Shown: positions 1 to 6,342, counted from the stretch's first letter. The stretch: 8,342 bases of DNA from Ruminococcaceae bacterium UBA1244 (GCA_002308635.1 DBWG01000028.1:30657-38998); one strand, 5' to 3'. The notes: generated by a model not told the origin, from the letters alone. A program made the numbers and translations.

Positions 1-720
1 TTCAGCTACGCAAAGGACAAAAACAAACTCTGCCTCAAAAACGCCGATATAAAAATAAATTCCGGTGAGACCATCGGTATAATCGGCGGTACAGGATCTT
101 CAAAATCAACATTTGTCCAGCTTATCCCAAGACTCTATGACGTTACGGAAGGACGCATACTTGTCGGCGGAAAGGACGTTCGTGAATACGAGATCGAATC
201 CCTGAGAAACTCCGTTGCAATGGTGCTTCAAAAGAATGTCCTCTTCTCCGGAACCATAAAAGAGAATCTCCGCTGGGGCAGCGAAAACGCAACGGACGAA
301 GAACTCATAAAAGCCTGCAAACTTGCCTGTGCGGACGATTTTATACAGCAGTTCCCCGATAAATACGATACCCATATCGAACAGGGCGGCACAAACGTTT
401 CCGGCGGTCAGAGACAGAGACTCTGTATTGCCCGTGCCCTGCTCAAAAAGCCGAAGATACTTATCCTTGACGATTCCACCAGCGCAGTTGATACAAAAAC
501 TGACGCTAATATCCGCAGGGCATTCCTTGAAGAAATTCCCGACACAACAAAGCTTATCATAGCACAGCGTATCTCGTCCGTTCAGGATGCCGACAGGATA
601 ATCGTAATGGACGGCGGTAAAATAAACGCTTTCGGCACTCACGAAGAGCTTCTCAAAACAAACAAGATATATCAGGAAGTCTATTATTCTCAGCAGAAAG
701 GAAGTGGAGCTGATGAATAG
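1..720 (+). CDS. ABC exporter half, degenerate-site ATPase subunit (3' part only)
   Basis: The gene enters from the left edge; 239 codons plus TAG are present, covering only the nucleotide-binding domain, so the membrane domain lies outside the window. Seen in visible residues: Walker A GGTGSSKST (29-37), Q-loop Gln77, signature VSGGQ (133-137), Walker B ILILDD (153-158) and D-loop STSAVD. The usual catalytic Glu after Walker B is Asp158, and the H-loop His is Gln189 (AQR). In heterodimeric exporters of the TM287/288, BmrCD and LmrCD type, one subunit carries exactly such a degenerate Walker B but a canonical signature. Inference: this is the TM287-like partner of the following gene, the two forming one plasma-membrane exporter. 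The substrate (drug, lipid or peptide) cannot be read from the sequence. Confidence 0.95.
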   Translation, partial: FSYAKDKNKLCLKNADIKINSGETIGIIGGTGSSKSTFVQLIPRLYDVTEGRILVGGKDVREYEIESLRNSVAMVLQKNVLFSGTIKENLRWGSENATDEELIKACKLACADDFIQQFPDKYDTHIEQGGTNVSGGQRQRLCIARALLKKPKILILDDSTSAVDTKTDANIRRAFLEEIPDTTKLIIAQRISSVQDADRIIVMDGGKINAFGTHEELLKTNKIYQEVYYSQQKGSGADE

Positions 721-2638
721 AAGCGCACGTCCTATGAGGATGGGCAGACACGGTATGCCCGCAGGTATGCCCCCGATGCAGAAGACTCATCCCGGAAAAA
801 CAATAAAGCGCCTTCTCAAATATATCGGCGCTTATAAAGTCAGATTCATTTTTGTAATTATCTGTATCGTCATAAGTGCCGGAGCGGGTGTTGCAAGCTC
901 CCTGTTCCTCAAAATTCTTATCGATGACTATATCACCCCGCTCATGGGGGCGGCTGAAAAGGACTTTTCGGGACTTCTCACATTTGTCCTTATCATGGCG
1001 GCAGTCCTGCTTTTGGGCGCATTTGCGACCCTGATGTACAACCGGCTGATGGTCACTATCTCTCAGGGCGTACAGAAGAAGATCAGGGACGAAATGTTTG
1101 AACATATGCAGACTCTCCCGATAAAGTATTTCGACACCAACACTCACGGCGACATAATGAGCCGATATACAAATGATACGGATACCCTCCGTCAGATGCT
1201 TTCAATGAGCATCCCGACGATGTTCTCGTCCTCAATGACGATAATCGCCGTATTCTTTACAATGCTGTTCCTGAATGTATGGCTGACACTGTTTGTTGTT
1301 GTGTTCGTAGCCTTTATGATGTTCATAACCAAGACCATCGCAGGCAGAAGCGCAAAATACTTCATTGCCCAGCAAAAGGAATTGGGCGATGTAAACGGTT
1401 ATATCGAAGAAATGATAAACGGTCAGAAGGTCGTCAAGGTATTCTGTCACGAAGAAAAAGCCAAAGAGGAATTTGACACCAAAAACGAAGCCCTCTGCAA
1501 GACTGCCACAAACGCAAATACCTATATTAATATTCTCATGCCGATAATGAACAATCTCGGAAACATCCAGTATGTTCTTATTGCGATAGTCGGCGGACTG
1601 CTTGCAATAAACGGTGTCAGTGCCGTTTCCATCGGCGACCTTGCGGCATTCCTCCAGCTCTCTAAGAACTTTACCCGTCCCATCAGCGAAATTTCCAACC
1701 AGTTCAATTCAATTATAATGGCTCTTGCCGGTGCTGAACGCATATTTGACCTTATGGACGAAACAAGCGAAACAGACAACGGCTATGTTACTCTTGTCAA
1801 TGCAAAATACGACAAGGACGACAGGCTTACCGAGACCGAAGAACGCACCGAAATGTGGGCATGGAAGCACCCTCACGGCGACGGCACTGTAACATACACC
1901 AAAGTGACCGGCAGAGTCGTAATGGACGATGTGGATTTCGGATATGTTCCAGAAAAAGTCGTACTGCATAACATCACCCTGAACGCCGAACCCGGTCAGA
2001 AGATAGCTTTTGTCGGTTCGACAGGTGCAGGAAAGACGACTATCACCAATCTTATCAACCGATTCTACGACATTGCCGACGGAAAGATACGCTATGACGG
2101 GATAAACATAAACAAGATCAAAAAATCCGATCTTCGCCGTTCACTCGGGATAGTGCTTCAGGACGTTCACCTGTTCACGGGCACGGTCATGGACAATATC
2201 CGCTACGGAAAGCTTGACGCAACCGATGAAGAATGTATTGTTGCGGCGAAGCTTGCAAACGCACACGATTTTATCACAAGACTTCCAGACGGCTACAACA
2301 CTGTCATAACCGGTGACGGCGGACAGCTCTCTCAGGGACAGTGCCAGCTTATTTCGATAGCGAGAGCGGCAGTTGCAGACCCGCCTGTAATGATACTTGA
2401 CGAAGCGACATCGAGCATAGACACCCGTACAGAATCTCTCGTACAGCAGGGAATGGACGGATTGATGTACGGCAGGACAGTATTTGTAATAGCACACAGA
2501 CTATCTACAGTACGCAACTCTGACGTTATAATGGTGCTTGAACTCGGACGGATAATCGAGCAGGGCAGCCATTCAGAGCTTATAGCCCAGAAAGGAAAGT
2601 ACTATCAGCTCTACACAGGAGCGTTCGAGATGTCATAA
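713..2638 (+). CDS. ABC exporter half, catalytic-site permease/ATPase subunit
   Basis: Complete gene, 641 residues from ATG 713, which overlaps the end of the upstream half gene by 8 bases; AAGGA at 698-702 serves as ribosome binding site. A GTG at 704 is a less likely start. After a Met/Arg/Pro-rich N-terminus comes a six-helix exporter membrane domain (about residues 40-325), then a linker of about 50 polar residues, then the ATPase domain: Walker A GSTGAGKTT (435-443), Q-loop Gln483, signature LSQGQ (539-543), Walker B ILDE with catalytic Glu564, H-loop His595. The aberrant LSQGQ signature with an intact Glu and His is the mirror image of the upstream subunit. In the heterodimer, this Walker site should pair with the neighbour's canonical signature to give the one hydrolysing site (TM288-like). 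Membrane exporter; cargo unknown. Confidence 0.96.
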   Translation: MNRSARPMRMGRHGMPAGMPPMQKTHPGKTIKRLLKYIGAYKVRFIFVIICIVISAGAGVASSLFLKILIDDYITPLMGAAEKDFSGLLTFVLIMAAVLLLGAFATLMYNRLMVTISQGVQKKIRDEMFEHMQTLPIKYFDTNTHGDIMSRYTNDTDTLRQMLSMSIPTMFSSSMTIIAVFFTMLFLNVWLTLFVVVFVAFMMFITKTIAGRSAKYFIAQQKELGDVNGYIEEMINGQKVVKVFCHEEKAKEEFDTKNEALCKTATNANTYINILMPIMNNLGNIQYVLIAIVGGLLAINGVSAVSIGDLAAFLQLSKNFTRPISEISNQFNSIIMALAGAERIFDLMDETSETDNGYVTLVNAKYDKDDRLTETEERTEMWAWKHPHGDGTVTYTKVTGRVVMDDVDFGYVPEKVVLHNITLNAEPGQKIAFVGSTGAGKTTITNLINRFYDIADGKIRYDGININKIKKSDLRRSLGIVLQDVHLFTGTVMDNIRYGKLDATDEECIVAAKLANAHDFITRLPDGYNTVITGDGGQLSQGQCQLISIARAAVADPPVMILDEATSSIDTRTESLVQQGMDGLMYGRTVFVIAHRLSTVRNSDVIMVLELGRIIEQGSHSELIAQKGKYYQLYTGAFEMS

Positions 2639-2653
2639 TTTTCAAAAGCCAAT

Positions 2654-2692
2654 AAAAGCCGGACCGCACAGAAGCAGTGCAGTCCGGCTTTT
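2654..2692. terminator. Bidirectional intrinsic terminator after the ABC operon
   Basis: An 11-bp perfect stem, AAAAGCCGGAC (2654-2664) with GTCCGGCTTTT (2682-2692), is extended by GCAC/GTGC around a short loop and followed by TTTATTTTATTTATATTTTT on the + strand. It starts 15 bases after the ABC stop codon. Read on the - strand the same stem also ends in TTTTATT, so it could stop transcripts arriving from mrnC. Confidence 0.9.
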
Positions 2693-2850
2693 ATTTTATT
2701 TATATTTTTATAGCAATTCAAAGCGTGGAGCCGGCAAGCTGCCGGTGCCGACTTTGCGCTCCGCTTCTTCCGCAACGGACACTTTATCGCCGCAGCACAA
2801 CATTTCTACATCAGACAGAGTTGTGCGCAAATCGTGTGCAGAGGAACACT
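2693..2850. other. Intergenic spacer with small hairpins, no gene seen
   Basis: Convergent spacer between the ABC terminator and repeat copy A. No convincing coding frame: the open frame across 2677-2880 starts inside the terminator and has no family-like content. Visible structures are CGGCA-AGC-TGCCG near 2731-2744 and TTGCG...CGCAA near 2753-2775. The motif TATAGCAATTCAAA near 2710 recurs as TATAGCAATCCAAA near 4777, which hints that more of this spacer belongs to the dispersed repeat. Confidence 0.5.
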
Positions 2851-2962
2851 GCCGGACGTGGAAGAAAGCAGCCAAAGTGAACCTTTATGGTTCACGACGC
2901 AGACGGATGTTATAGAAGTATCTGCGTTCTAAAGTTGGGTGCGGCAGCTTGCCGCCTGCGCC
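2851..2962 (+). repeat. Structured dispersed repeat, copy A (overlaps mrnC 3' end)
   Basis: Aligned by eye to copy B on the opposite strand (4751-4645), this matches along its whole length, with about three quarters of positions identical: shared blocks CAGCCAAAG, GACGCAGAC, TGCGTTC, GGGTGCG and TGCGCC. It holds three hairpins: GTGAACC/GGTTCAC (2877-2895), ACGCAGA/TCTGCGT (2897-2927) and GCGGCA-GCT-TGCCGC (2941-2955). The last lies inside mrnC, so the repeat runs over the mrnC stop codon and encodes its final residues. Confidence 0.7.
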
Positions 2963-3342
2963 GGAGTCAGAAGAAGTTCTCTTATCCTGTCGAACCTGTC
3001 GGAGAGATAGAGATATCCAAAAAGAGCTTCAAGACCTGTTGCGGTATGATAATCGGCATTTGAAGCGTTTTTGGGAGTGTGGGAGGTGTGGGCATTCCTG
3101 CCCCGCCTGAAAACATCGGCTTCTTCCTCCGTCAGAAGGTGTTCTATTTTTGCATACAATTCAGCCTGAGCCTCACAGCGCACACGCTCGACCTTCAGCT
3201 TGTTAAGCTCCTTTACGGGACGGTTTGCAGAACAAACTATTTCCTCCCTGACAAAAAGGTCAAACACCCCGTCACCTACAAACGCAAGTGTAAGCGGGCT
3301 GAGCTGTGACGGTTCACAGTCAAACAATGTCAGTCTTGCCAA
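2929..3342 (-). CDS. mrnC: Mini-ribonuclease III (23S rRNA maturation)
   Basis: Product of about 137 residues, the usual size for Mini-III, a dimeric RNase III catalytic domain without the dsRNA-binding domain; in Bacillus subtilis it trims the 23S rRNA precursor ends. Seen: LSPLTLAFVGDGVFDLFVRE, matching the family's first metal-binding helix (typical GDAVYE), and a C-terminal block RRGRNAH...PKNA...TGLEALFGYLYL holding the second set of conserved acidic residues. The start is uncertain. TTG 3342 has GGGGTG six bases upstream and lies 13 bases after the obgE stop; TTG 3372 would add ten residues and overlap obgE, and GTG 3351 is also possible. It is co-transcribed with obgE. Odd: the last 10 or so residues (AQAASCRTQL) are encoded inside a repeat element. 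Confidence 0.88.
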   Translation of the reverse strand: MARLTLFDCEPSQLSPLTLAFVGDGVFDLFVREEIVCSANRPVKELNKLKVERVRCEAQAELYAKIEHLLTEEEADVFRRGRNAHTSHTPKNASNADYHTATGLEALFGYLYLSDRFDRIRELLLTPAQAASCRTQL

Positions 3343-3355
3343 TGATAACACCCCA

Positions 3356-4627
3356 TCATTCAACAAAATCAAACTCTATCTCATACATACTTACGGTATC
3401 GCCTTCATTGATACCCGCTGCTTTCAGTGCGTCAATAACGCCTGAGCTTACAAGCACTCTCTGGAAATACTGTAGCGACTCAGAATCATCAAAATTGATC
3501 GTCCTCAGAACTCTCAGCAGCCAGTCAGCCTCAACAAAGAACACACCATCGTGTTTGGTGATCCTTACCTCCTGCTTTCCGATATCGCTCTCGGCAATAA
3601 CAGGAGCCTCTTCCCTCTCGTATCTTGTGATAGGCGGAAGCTTTGAAAGCTGTTCCTGTATCTCTTTAAGGAGCGGTTCGGTCTGGTATGCTATCGCCGC
3701 CATTATCGGGAAGAATTTATATCCCTTGTCCTCGATATATTTCCTGAAATCCTCAACCGTTTCATCGTCCGTAAGGTCGCACTTGTTTGCGGCAACGATC
3801 ATCGGTCTTTCGGCAAGTTCGGGATTGAACTTTTTCAGCTCGTTATTTATTGTTTCAAAATCCTGTTTCGGGTCTCTGCCCTCGCTGCCGGAAACATCAA
3901 CAACGTGAACAAGCAGCCTGCACCTCTCAACATGGCGCAAAAACTGATGTCCAAGACCAAGACCGTCATGTGCGCCCTCGATAAGTCCGGGGATATCCGC
4001 CATAACGAATGAAGATTCCTCGCCCATTCGTACAACGCCCAGAACAGGAGTTATTGTCGTAAAGTGATAATCGGCTATTATCGGCTTTGCCTCGCTGACA
4101 ACGGAGATCAGCGTTGACTTTCCGACATTCGGAAAACCGACAAGTCCGACATCCGCAAGAAGTTTAAGTTCAAGCTGAACATCAAAGGCTTCTCCGGGCA
4201 TACCGGGCTTTGCAAAACGTGGAGTCTGTCTTGTTGGAGTAGCAAAATGCGTATTGCCAAAACCGCCCTTACCGCCCTTTGCAACAACAACCGGTTCGCT
4301 GTCAGAAAGATCAGCAAGCACTCTGCCGGTTTCCGCTTCTTTTACAACAGTTCCCTTCGGCACTCTGATAACAAGATCCTCTGCTTTTTTTCCGTTGCAC
4401 CTGCCGCCTCTGCCGTTTTCACCTTTTGGAGCGACATACTTTCTTTTGTACCTGAAATCCGCCAGCGTTGAGAGGTTCGTATCGGCAACAAAGACGATAT
4501 TTCCTCCGCGTCCGCCGTCACCGCCGTCGGGACCTCCCGAAGCGACATATTTTTCTCTGTGGAACGTAACAGCGCCGTCGCCGCCGTCCCCTGCCTTTAT
4601 ATAAATTTTTGCAATATCAACAAACAT
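3356..4627 (-). CDS. obgE: Obg family GTPase (ObgE/CgtA), ribosome assembly
   Basis: Complete, 423 residues. Known role of the family: an essential GTPase that binds 50S precursors and is linked to (p)ppGpp and stress signalling. Order seen: glycine-rich Obg fold (1-158, with repeats such as GPDGGDGGRGG), then G domain with G1 GFPNVGKST (164-172), switch Thr190/191, G3 DIPGL (211-215) and G4 NKCD (281-284), then the OCT domain (about 345-423). The G5 region reads IMAAIAYQTEPL, somewhat off the usual SA motif. ATG 4627 is preceded by GGGGAGGGGAAAGG. It lies 342 bases after rpmA, unlike the tight spacing in many relatives, with its own candidate promoter at 4775-4803 and a repeat-derived leader. 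mrnC follows directly. Confidence 0.97.
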   Translation of the reverse strand: MFVDIAKIYIKAGDGGDGAVTFHREKYVASGGPDGGDGGRGGNIVFVADTNLSTLADFRYKRKYVAPKGENGRGGRCNGKKAEDLVIRVPKGTVVKEAETGRVLADLSDSEPVVVAKGGKGGFGNTHFATPTRQTPRFAKPGMPGEAFDVQLELKLLADVGLVGFPNVGKSTLISVVSEAKPIIADYHFTTITPVLGVVRMGEESSFVMADIPGLIEGAHDGLGLGHQFLRHVERCRLLVHVVDVSGSEGRDPKQDFETINNELKKFNPELAERPMIVAANKCDLTDDETVEDFRKYIEDKGYKFFPIMAAIAYQTEPLLKEIQEQLSKLPPITRYEREEAPVIAESDIGKQEVRITKHDGVFFVEADWLLRVLRTINFDDSESLQYFQRVLVSSGVIDALKAAGINEGDTVSMYEIEFDFVE

Positions 4628-4644
4628 AACCTTTCCCCTCCCCT

Positions 4645-4751
4645 GGCGCAGAGCCTGCGCACCCTATTTGGGAACGCAAAAACTTTTATAGCGTCAGTCT
4701 GCGTCACGACCCTTACTGGTCGCTTTGGCTGTTTCCTTTTACGTCTGCGGC
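4645..4751 (-). repeat. Structured dispersed repeat, copy B (obgE leader)
   Basis: Homologous by eye to copy A, in the same direction as obgE and ending just before its ribosome binding site. Hairpins on the - strand: GCGACC/GGTCGT (4723-4706, one G-U pair), ACGCA/TGCGT, and GCGCAG-GCT-CTGCGC (4660-4646). The first and third stems have different bases from copy A but remain paired, and the GCT triloop of the third is identical. If the promoter at 4775-4803 is real, this element makes up most of the obgE 5' UTR. Confidence 0.7.
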
Positions 4752-4774
4752 TTTGGCTGAGCCTGCGCACCCTA
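4651..4774 (-). repeat. 16-bp direct repeats flanking copy B
   Basis: The word TAGGGTGCGCAGGCTC (- strand) occurs exactly at 4774-4759 and again at 4666-4651, a 108-base period. It suggests either a partial tandem duplication of the repeat unit or repeats flanking an inserted element. The left copy begins right after the -10 box of the candidate obgE promoter. Confidence 0.75.
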
Positions 4775-4803
4775 ACTATAGCAATCCAAAATAATAATAT
4801 CAA
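4775..4803 (-). promoter_or_regulatory. Candidate sigma-A promoter for obgE-mrnC
   Basis: On the - strand TTGATA (4803-4798), a 17-base spacer, then TATAGT (4780-4775). Each box is one base off consensus with ideal spacing. Transcription would start near 4768, giving a leader of about 140 bases that is almost entirely repeat copy B. Confidence 0.6.
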
Positions 4804-4883
4804 ACCTGCGTAGTATGGAATTGAATTGAAAATTAATGTCCAGTGCGGTCACGCACCGCAAGCCGTTCGCACCGGAAGAAGTG

Positions 4884-4926
4884 AGCAACGCAGATGTATG
4901 CCAATGAAGTGTCTGCGTTATAAATA
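4884..4926 (+). repeat. Structured dispersed repeat, copy C (partial)
   Basis: A perfect 8-bp stem, AACGCAGA (4887-4894) with TCTGCGTT (4912-4919), matches the central hairpin of copy A in stem, loop and flank (GAAGTGTCTGCGTTATAAA against GAAGTATCTGCGTTCTAAA). Upstream at 4843-4859 another hairpin, GCGGT/ACCGC, is present, but similarity to the rest of copy A is weak. Same strand as copy A. Confidence 0.6.
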
Positions 4927-4956
4927 CGGGGCTCCGGCAAAAACACCGAAGCCCCG
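4927..4956 (-). terminator. Hairpin terminator after rpmA
   Basis: Stem CGGGGCTCCGG (4927-4937) with CCGAAGCCCCG (4946-4956), 10 of 11 pairs, loop CAAAAACA. It starts 13 bases beyond the rpmA stop. The trailing run on the - strand is only TATTTAT, so read-through into obgE is likely; the + strand side has TTTTT. Confidence 0.7.
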
Positions 4957-4969
4957 ATTTTTGTAACTA

Positions 4970-5254
4970 TTACTGCTCTACAGCGTAAACAGAAACCTGC
5001 TTGCGGTCACGGCCTACACGCTCGAACTTTACTGTACCGTCGATCTTTGCAAAAAGGCTGTCATCAGATCCTCTGCCGACATTGTTGCCGGGATGGATGT
5101 GAGTACCGCGCTGCTTTACAAGGATGTTACCTGCAAGTACGAACTGTCCGTCAGCACGCTTTGTGCCAAGACGCTTTGATTCGGAATCACGGCCGTTCTT
5201 TGTAGAACCGCCTCCCTTTTTATGAGCAAACAACTGTACATTGATCTTAAGCAT
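4970..5254 (-). CDS. rpmA: Large ribosomal subunit protein L27 precursor
   Basis: Complete, 94 residues. L27 sits near the peptidyl-transferase centre of the 50S subunit, with its N-terminus reaching toward the tRNA ends. The protein begins MLKINVQLF-AHKKGGGST: the nine-residue extension ending in Phe9 is the Firmicutes-type propeptide cleaved by Prp, leaving the functional AHKKG N-terminus. The core GRDSESKRLGTKRADGQ and GNILVKQRGTHIHPGNNVG is typical L27. ATG 5254 has GGAGGTG seven bases upstream, and only three bases separate it from the prp stop. Third gene of the rplU-prp-rpmA operon. Confidence 0.98.
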   Translation of the reverse strand: MLKINVQLFAHKKGGGSTKNGRDSESKRLGTKRADGQFVLAGNILVKQRGTHIHPGNNVGRGSDDSLFAKIDGTVKFERVGRDRKQVSVYAVEQ

Positions 5255-5257
5255 TAA

Positions 5258-5578
5258 TTACACCTCCGAAATTATAACTTTCAAATACTCCGGATACTGT
5301 TCCTGCACTGACATCAGATGGAGCTTTAATCCCTCCAAGATATCCCTGCACCTGTCTATATCCGTTCCATTCACACACAGCAGCATATCGCCGTCCTCTG
5401 CCTCAGCCTGTGCATCAGCGCCGATAACATCGGTTATGGTATTTGCAGCCATATAAGCTCCCGATGACACAAACGCACAAACAACGTCCTTTCCGGATTC
5501 TTCATAACCCGAATGACCCGTTATATGGAAGCCGGTCAGCCTGCCGTCATGTGAAACAAAAAATTCCGCCTCGATCAT
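5258..5578 (-). CDS. prp: Ribosomal-processing cysteine protease Prp (YsxB family)
   Basis: Complete, 106 residues. In Staphylococcus aureus Prp removes the N-terminal extension of L27, an essential step. Seen: the conserved GHSGY with His22 and the VVCAFVSSGAYMAAN block with Cys34, which sit at the same positions as the S. aureus catalytic pair. Its ATG overlaps the rplU stop by one base (TAATG), so translation is probably coupled, and rpmA, encoding its substrate, follows after three bases. The substrate's extension (MLKINVQLF) is present next door, so the protease-substrate pair is intact. Confidence 0.95.
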   Translation of the reverse strand: MIEAEFFVSHDGRLTGFHITGHSGYEESGKDVVCAFVSSGAYMAANTITDVIGADAQAEAEDGDMLLCVNGTDIDRCRDILEGLKLHLMSVQEQYPEYLKVIISEV

Positions 5579-5886
5579 TATGCCTCGATGGACTCGATCT
5601 GTACTTTAGTATAGAACTGTCTGTGACCCATCTTGCGCTTCTCGCCCTTTTTAGGCTTGTAGGTAAACACGGTGATCTTCTTGCCCTTACCGGTCTTGAG
5701 GACCTTGCCTGTTACCTTTGCTCCGTCAACATAAGGGGCGCCGACCTTAAATCCGTCGTCTGTGCTGACTGCAACTACCTTAAAATCTACGGTTGCGTCA
5801 TCTTCTGCCTGAAGCTTCTCAACATATACAACATCGCCGTTAGCAACCTTGTACTGCTTTCCGCCTGTTTCGATTACTGCGTACAT
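5578..5886 (-). CDS. rplU: Large ribosomal subunit protein L21
   Basis: Complete, 102 residues, the standard length. L21 binds 23S rRNA in the 50S subunit. Seen: the N-terminal MYAVIETGGKQYKV signature, and a C-terminal basic block ITVFTYKPKKGEKRKMGHRQ followed by FYTKVQIESIEA. The start is ATG 5886, with AGGTAGGTG just upstream; the open frame reaching back to 6027 crosses the promoter and leader and is not translated. First gene of the operon, preceded by a consensus promoter and a structured leader. Confidence 0.98.
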   Translation of the reverse strand: MYAVIETGGKQYKVANGDVVYVEKLQAEDDATVDFKVVAVSTDDGFKVGAPYVDGAKVTGKVLKTGKGKKITVFTYKPKKGEKRKMGHRQFYTKVQIESIEA

Positions 5887-5992
5887 ATTTGCACCTACCT
5901 GTTTTATAAACTCGCTGCTCAAAGGCGGGACAGGGATGAATGTCCGCAGGACACCCAAAACTGCACACTTAAAAAAGCCCATAGCATGCGGC
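5887..5992 (-). promoter_or_regulatory. Structured rplU 5' leader, probable L21 leader
   Basis: A leader of about 105 bases between the predicted start site and the rplU ATG. Core hairpin TGTCC-TGC-GGACA (5953-5941, - strand) is closed by GGG/CCC (5956-5954 with 5935-5933), followed by CATTCATCCCTGTCCCGCC. This resembles the L21 leader family described for Firmicutes, thought to let L21 regulate its own operon. The match is from memory of the motif; a covariance-model scan (Rfam L21_leader) would decide. Confidence 0.65.
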
Positions 5993-5998
5993 CTTATT

Positions 5999-6027
5999 AT
6001 AATACCATAACCAAACTTTAATGTCAA
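5999..6027 (-). promoter_or_regulatory. Sigma-A promoter of the rplU operon
   Basis: On the - strand TTGACA (6027-6022), a 17-base spacer, then TATTAT (6004-5999). An overlapping TATAAT at 6001-5996 would give a 20-base spacer and is less likely. Start expected near 5992. Confidence 0.85.
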
Positions 6028-6342
6028 TAGGCGTGCGCACAGTTTTTTTATGCAGCGGCAAATTTATTCAAAGGCAGAAACAAAGCGCCGCATGACATAA
6101 CAAAGGCAAACTCTCAGACCCTCTCGGGTTCCTCATTACGAGGGACAAAAAGTACATTTTGTGATTATCAGTAATTTATAAAAACGCTGAATTTATGCGG
6201 CTTTTAGCTTAATATCAACGAATTTACAGCGGTATTATTTTGCTGTTTTTTGGGGACACTGTCCCCAAAGTGTCCCCAAAAGCAAAAGGCTCAAAGCCGG
6301 CAGCTTCAAGCCTGATCTACTGTTATTCTGTTGTGCCGTTGT
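6028..6342. other. Gene-free stretch between the accessory region and rplU
   Basis: About 315 bases with no credible gene. It holds three small hairpins in a row at 6118-6162 (ACCC-TCTC-GGGT, CCTC-ATTAC-GAGG, ACAAAA-AGTACA-TTTTGT), AT-rich sequence around 6165-6240, and the palindrome at 6248-6281. No tRNA, no attachment-site duplication and no U-tracted terminator is evident. It may contain the boundary between core genes and the accessory segment. Confidence 0.5.
6248..6281. repeat. REP-like palindrome with 13-bp perfect stem
   Basis: TTTTGGGGACACT (6248-6260) is the exact reverse complement of AGTGTCCCCAAAA (6269-6281) around GTCCCCAA. A competing inner hairpin GGGGAC-ACT-GTCCCC is also possible. 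TTTGC/GCAAA outside extends the pairing with a bulge. It has no T-run after the stem on either strand, so it is not a classical terminator, though it lies 61 bases beyond the stop of the leftward gene. Confidence 0.75.

Noticed and set aside
106..642. Long open frame on the - strand across the first ABC gene
   Set aside because: Antisense shadow of a clear ATP-binding domain; no family-like content or ribosome binding site.
2677..2880. 67-codon + strand frame after the ABC terminator
   Set aside because: Begins inside the terminator and overlaps repeat copy A; no ribosome binding site or recognisable content.
3306..3908. 200-codon + strand open frame
   Set aside because: Antisense to obgE; Ser/Leu-rich composition is typical of a shadow frame.
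4597..4803. Arg-rich 68-codon - strand frame upstream of obgE
   Set aside because: Entirely within the repeat-rich leader and the obgE start; the basic composition follows from GC-rich repeat sequence.
2851..4926. CRISPR array
   Set aside because: Repeats are few, irregularly spaced, on both strands and too long; no spacers or cas genes.
5443..6021. 192-codon + strand open frame
   Set aside because: Antisense to prp, rplU and the L21 leader, which are all well supported.
5887..6027. N-terminal extension of L21 from a TTG at 6027
   Set aside because: It would translate through the promoter and structured leader; ATG 5886 gives the normal L21 length and start motif.
6118..6145. Possible tRNA T-arm (GGGTTC)
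   Set aside because: No acceptor, D or anticodon arm can be fitted around it.
6248..6281. Intrinsic terminator for the leftward genes
   Set aside because: The stem is strong, but neither strand has a T-run directly after it; recorded as a REP-like palindrome instead.
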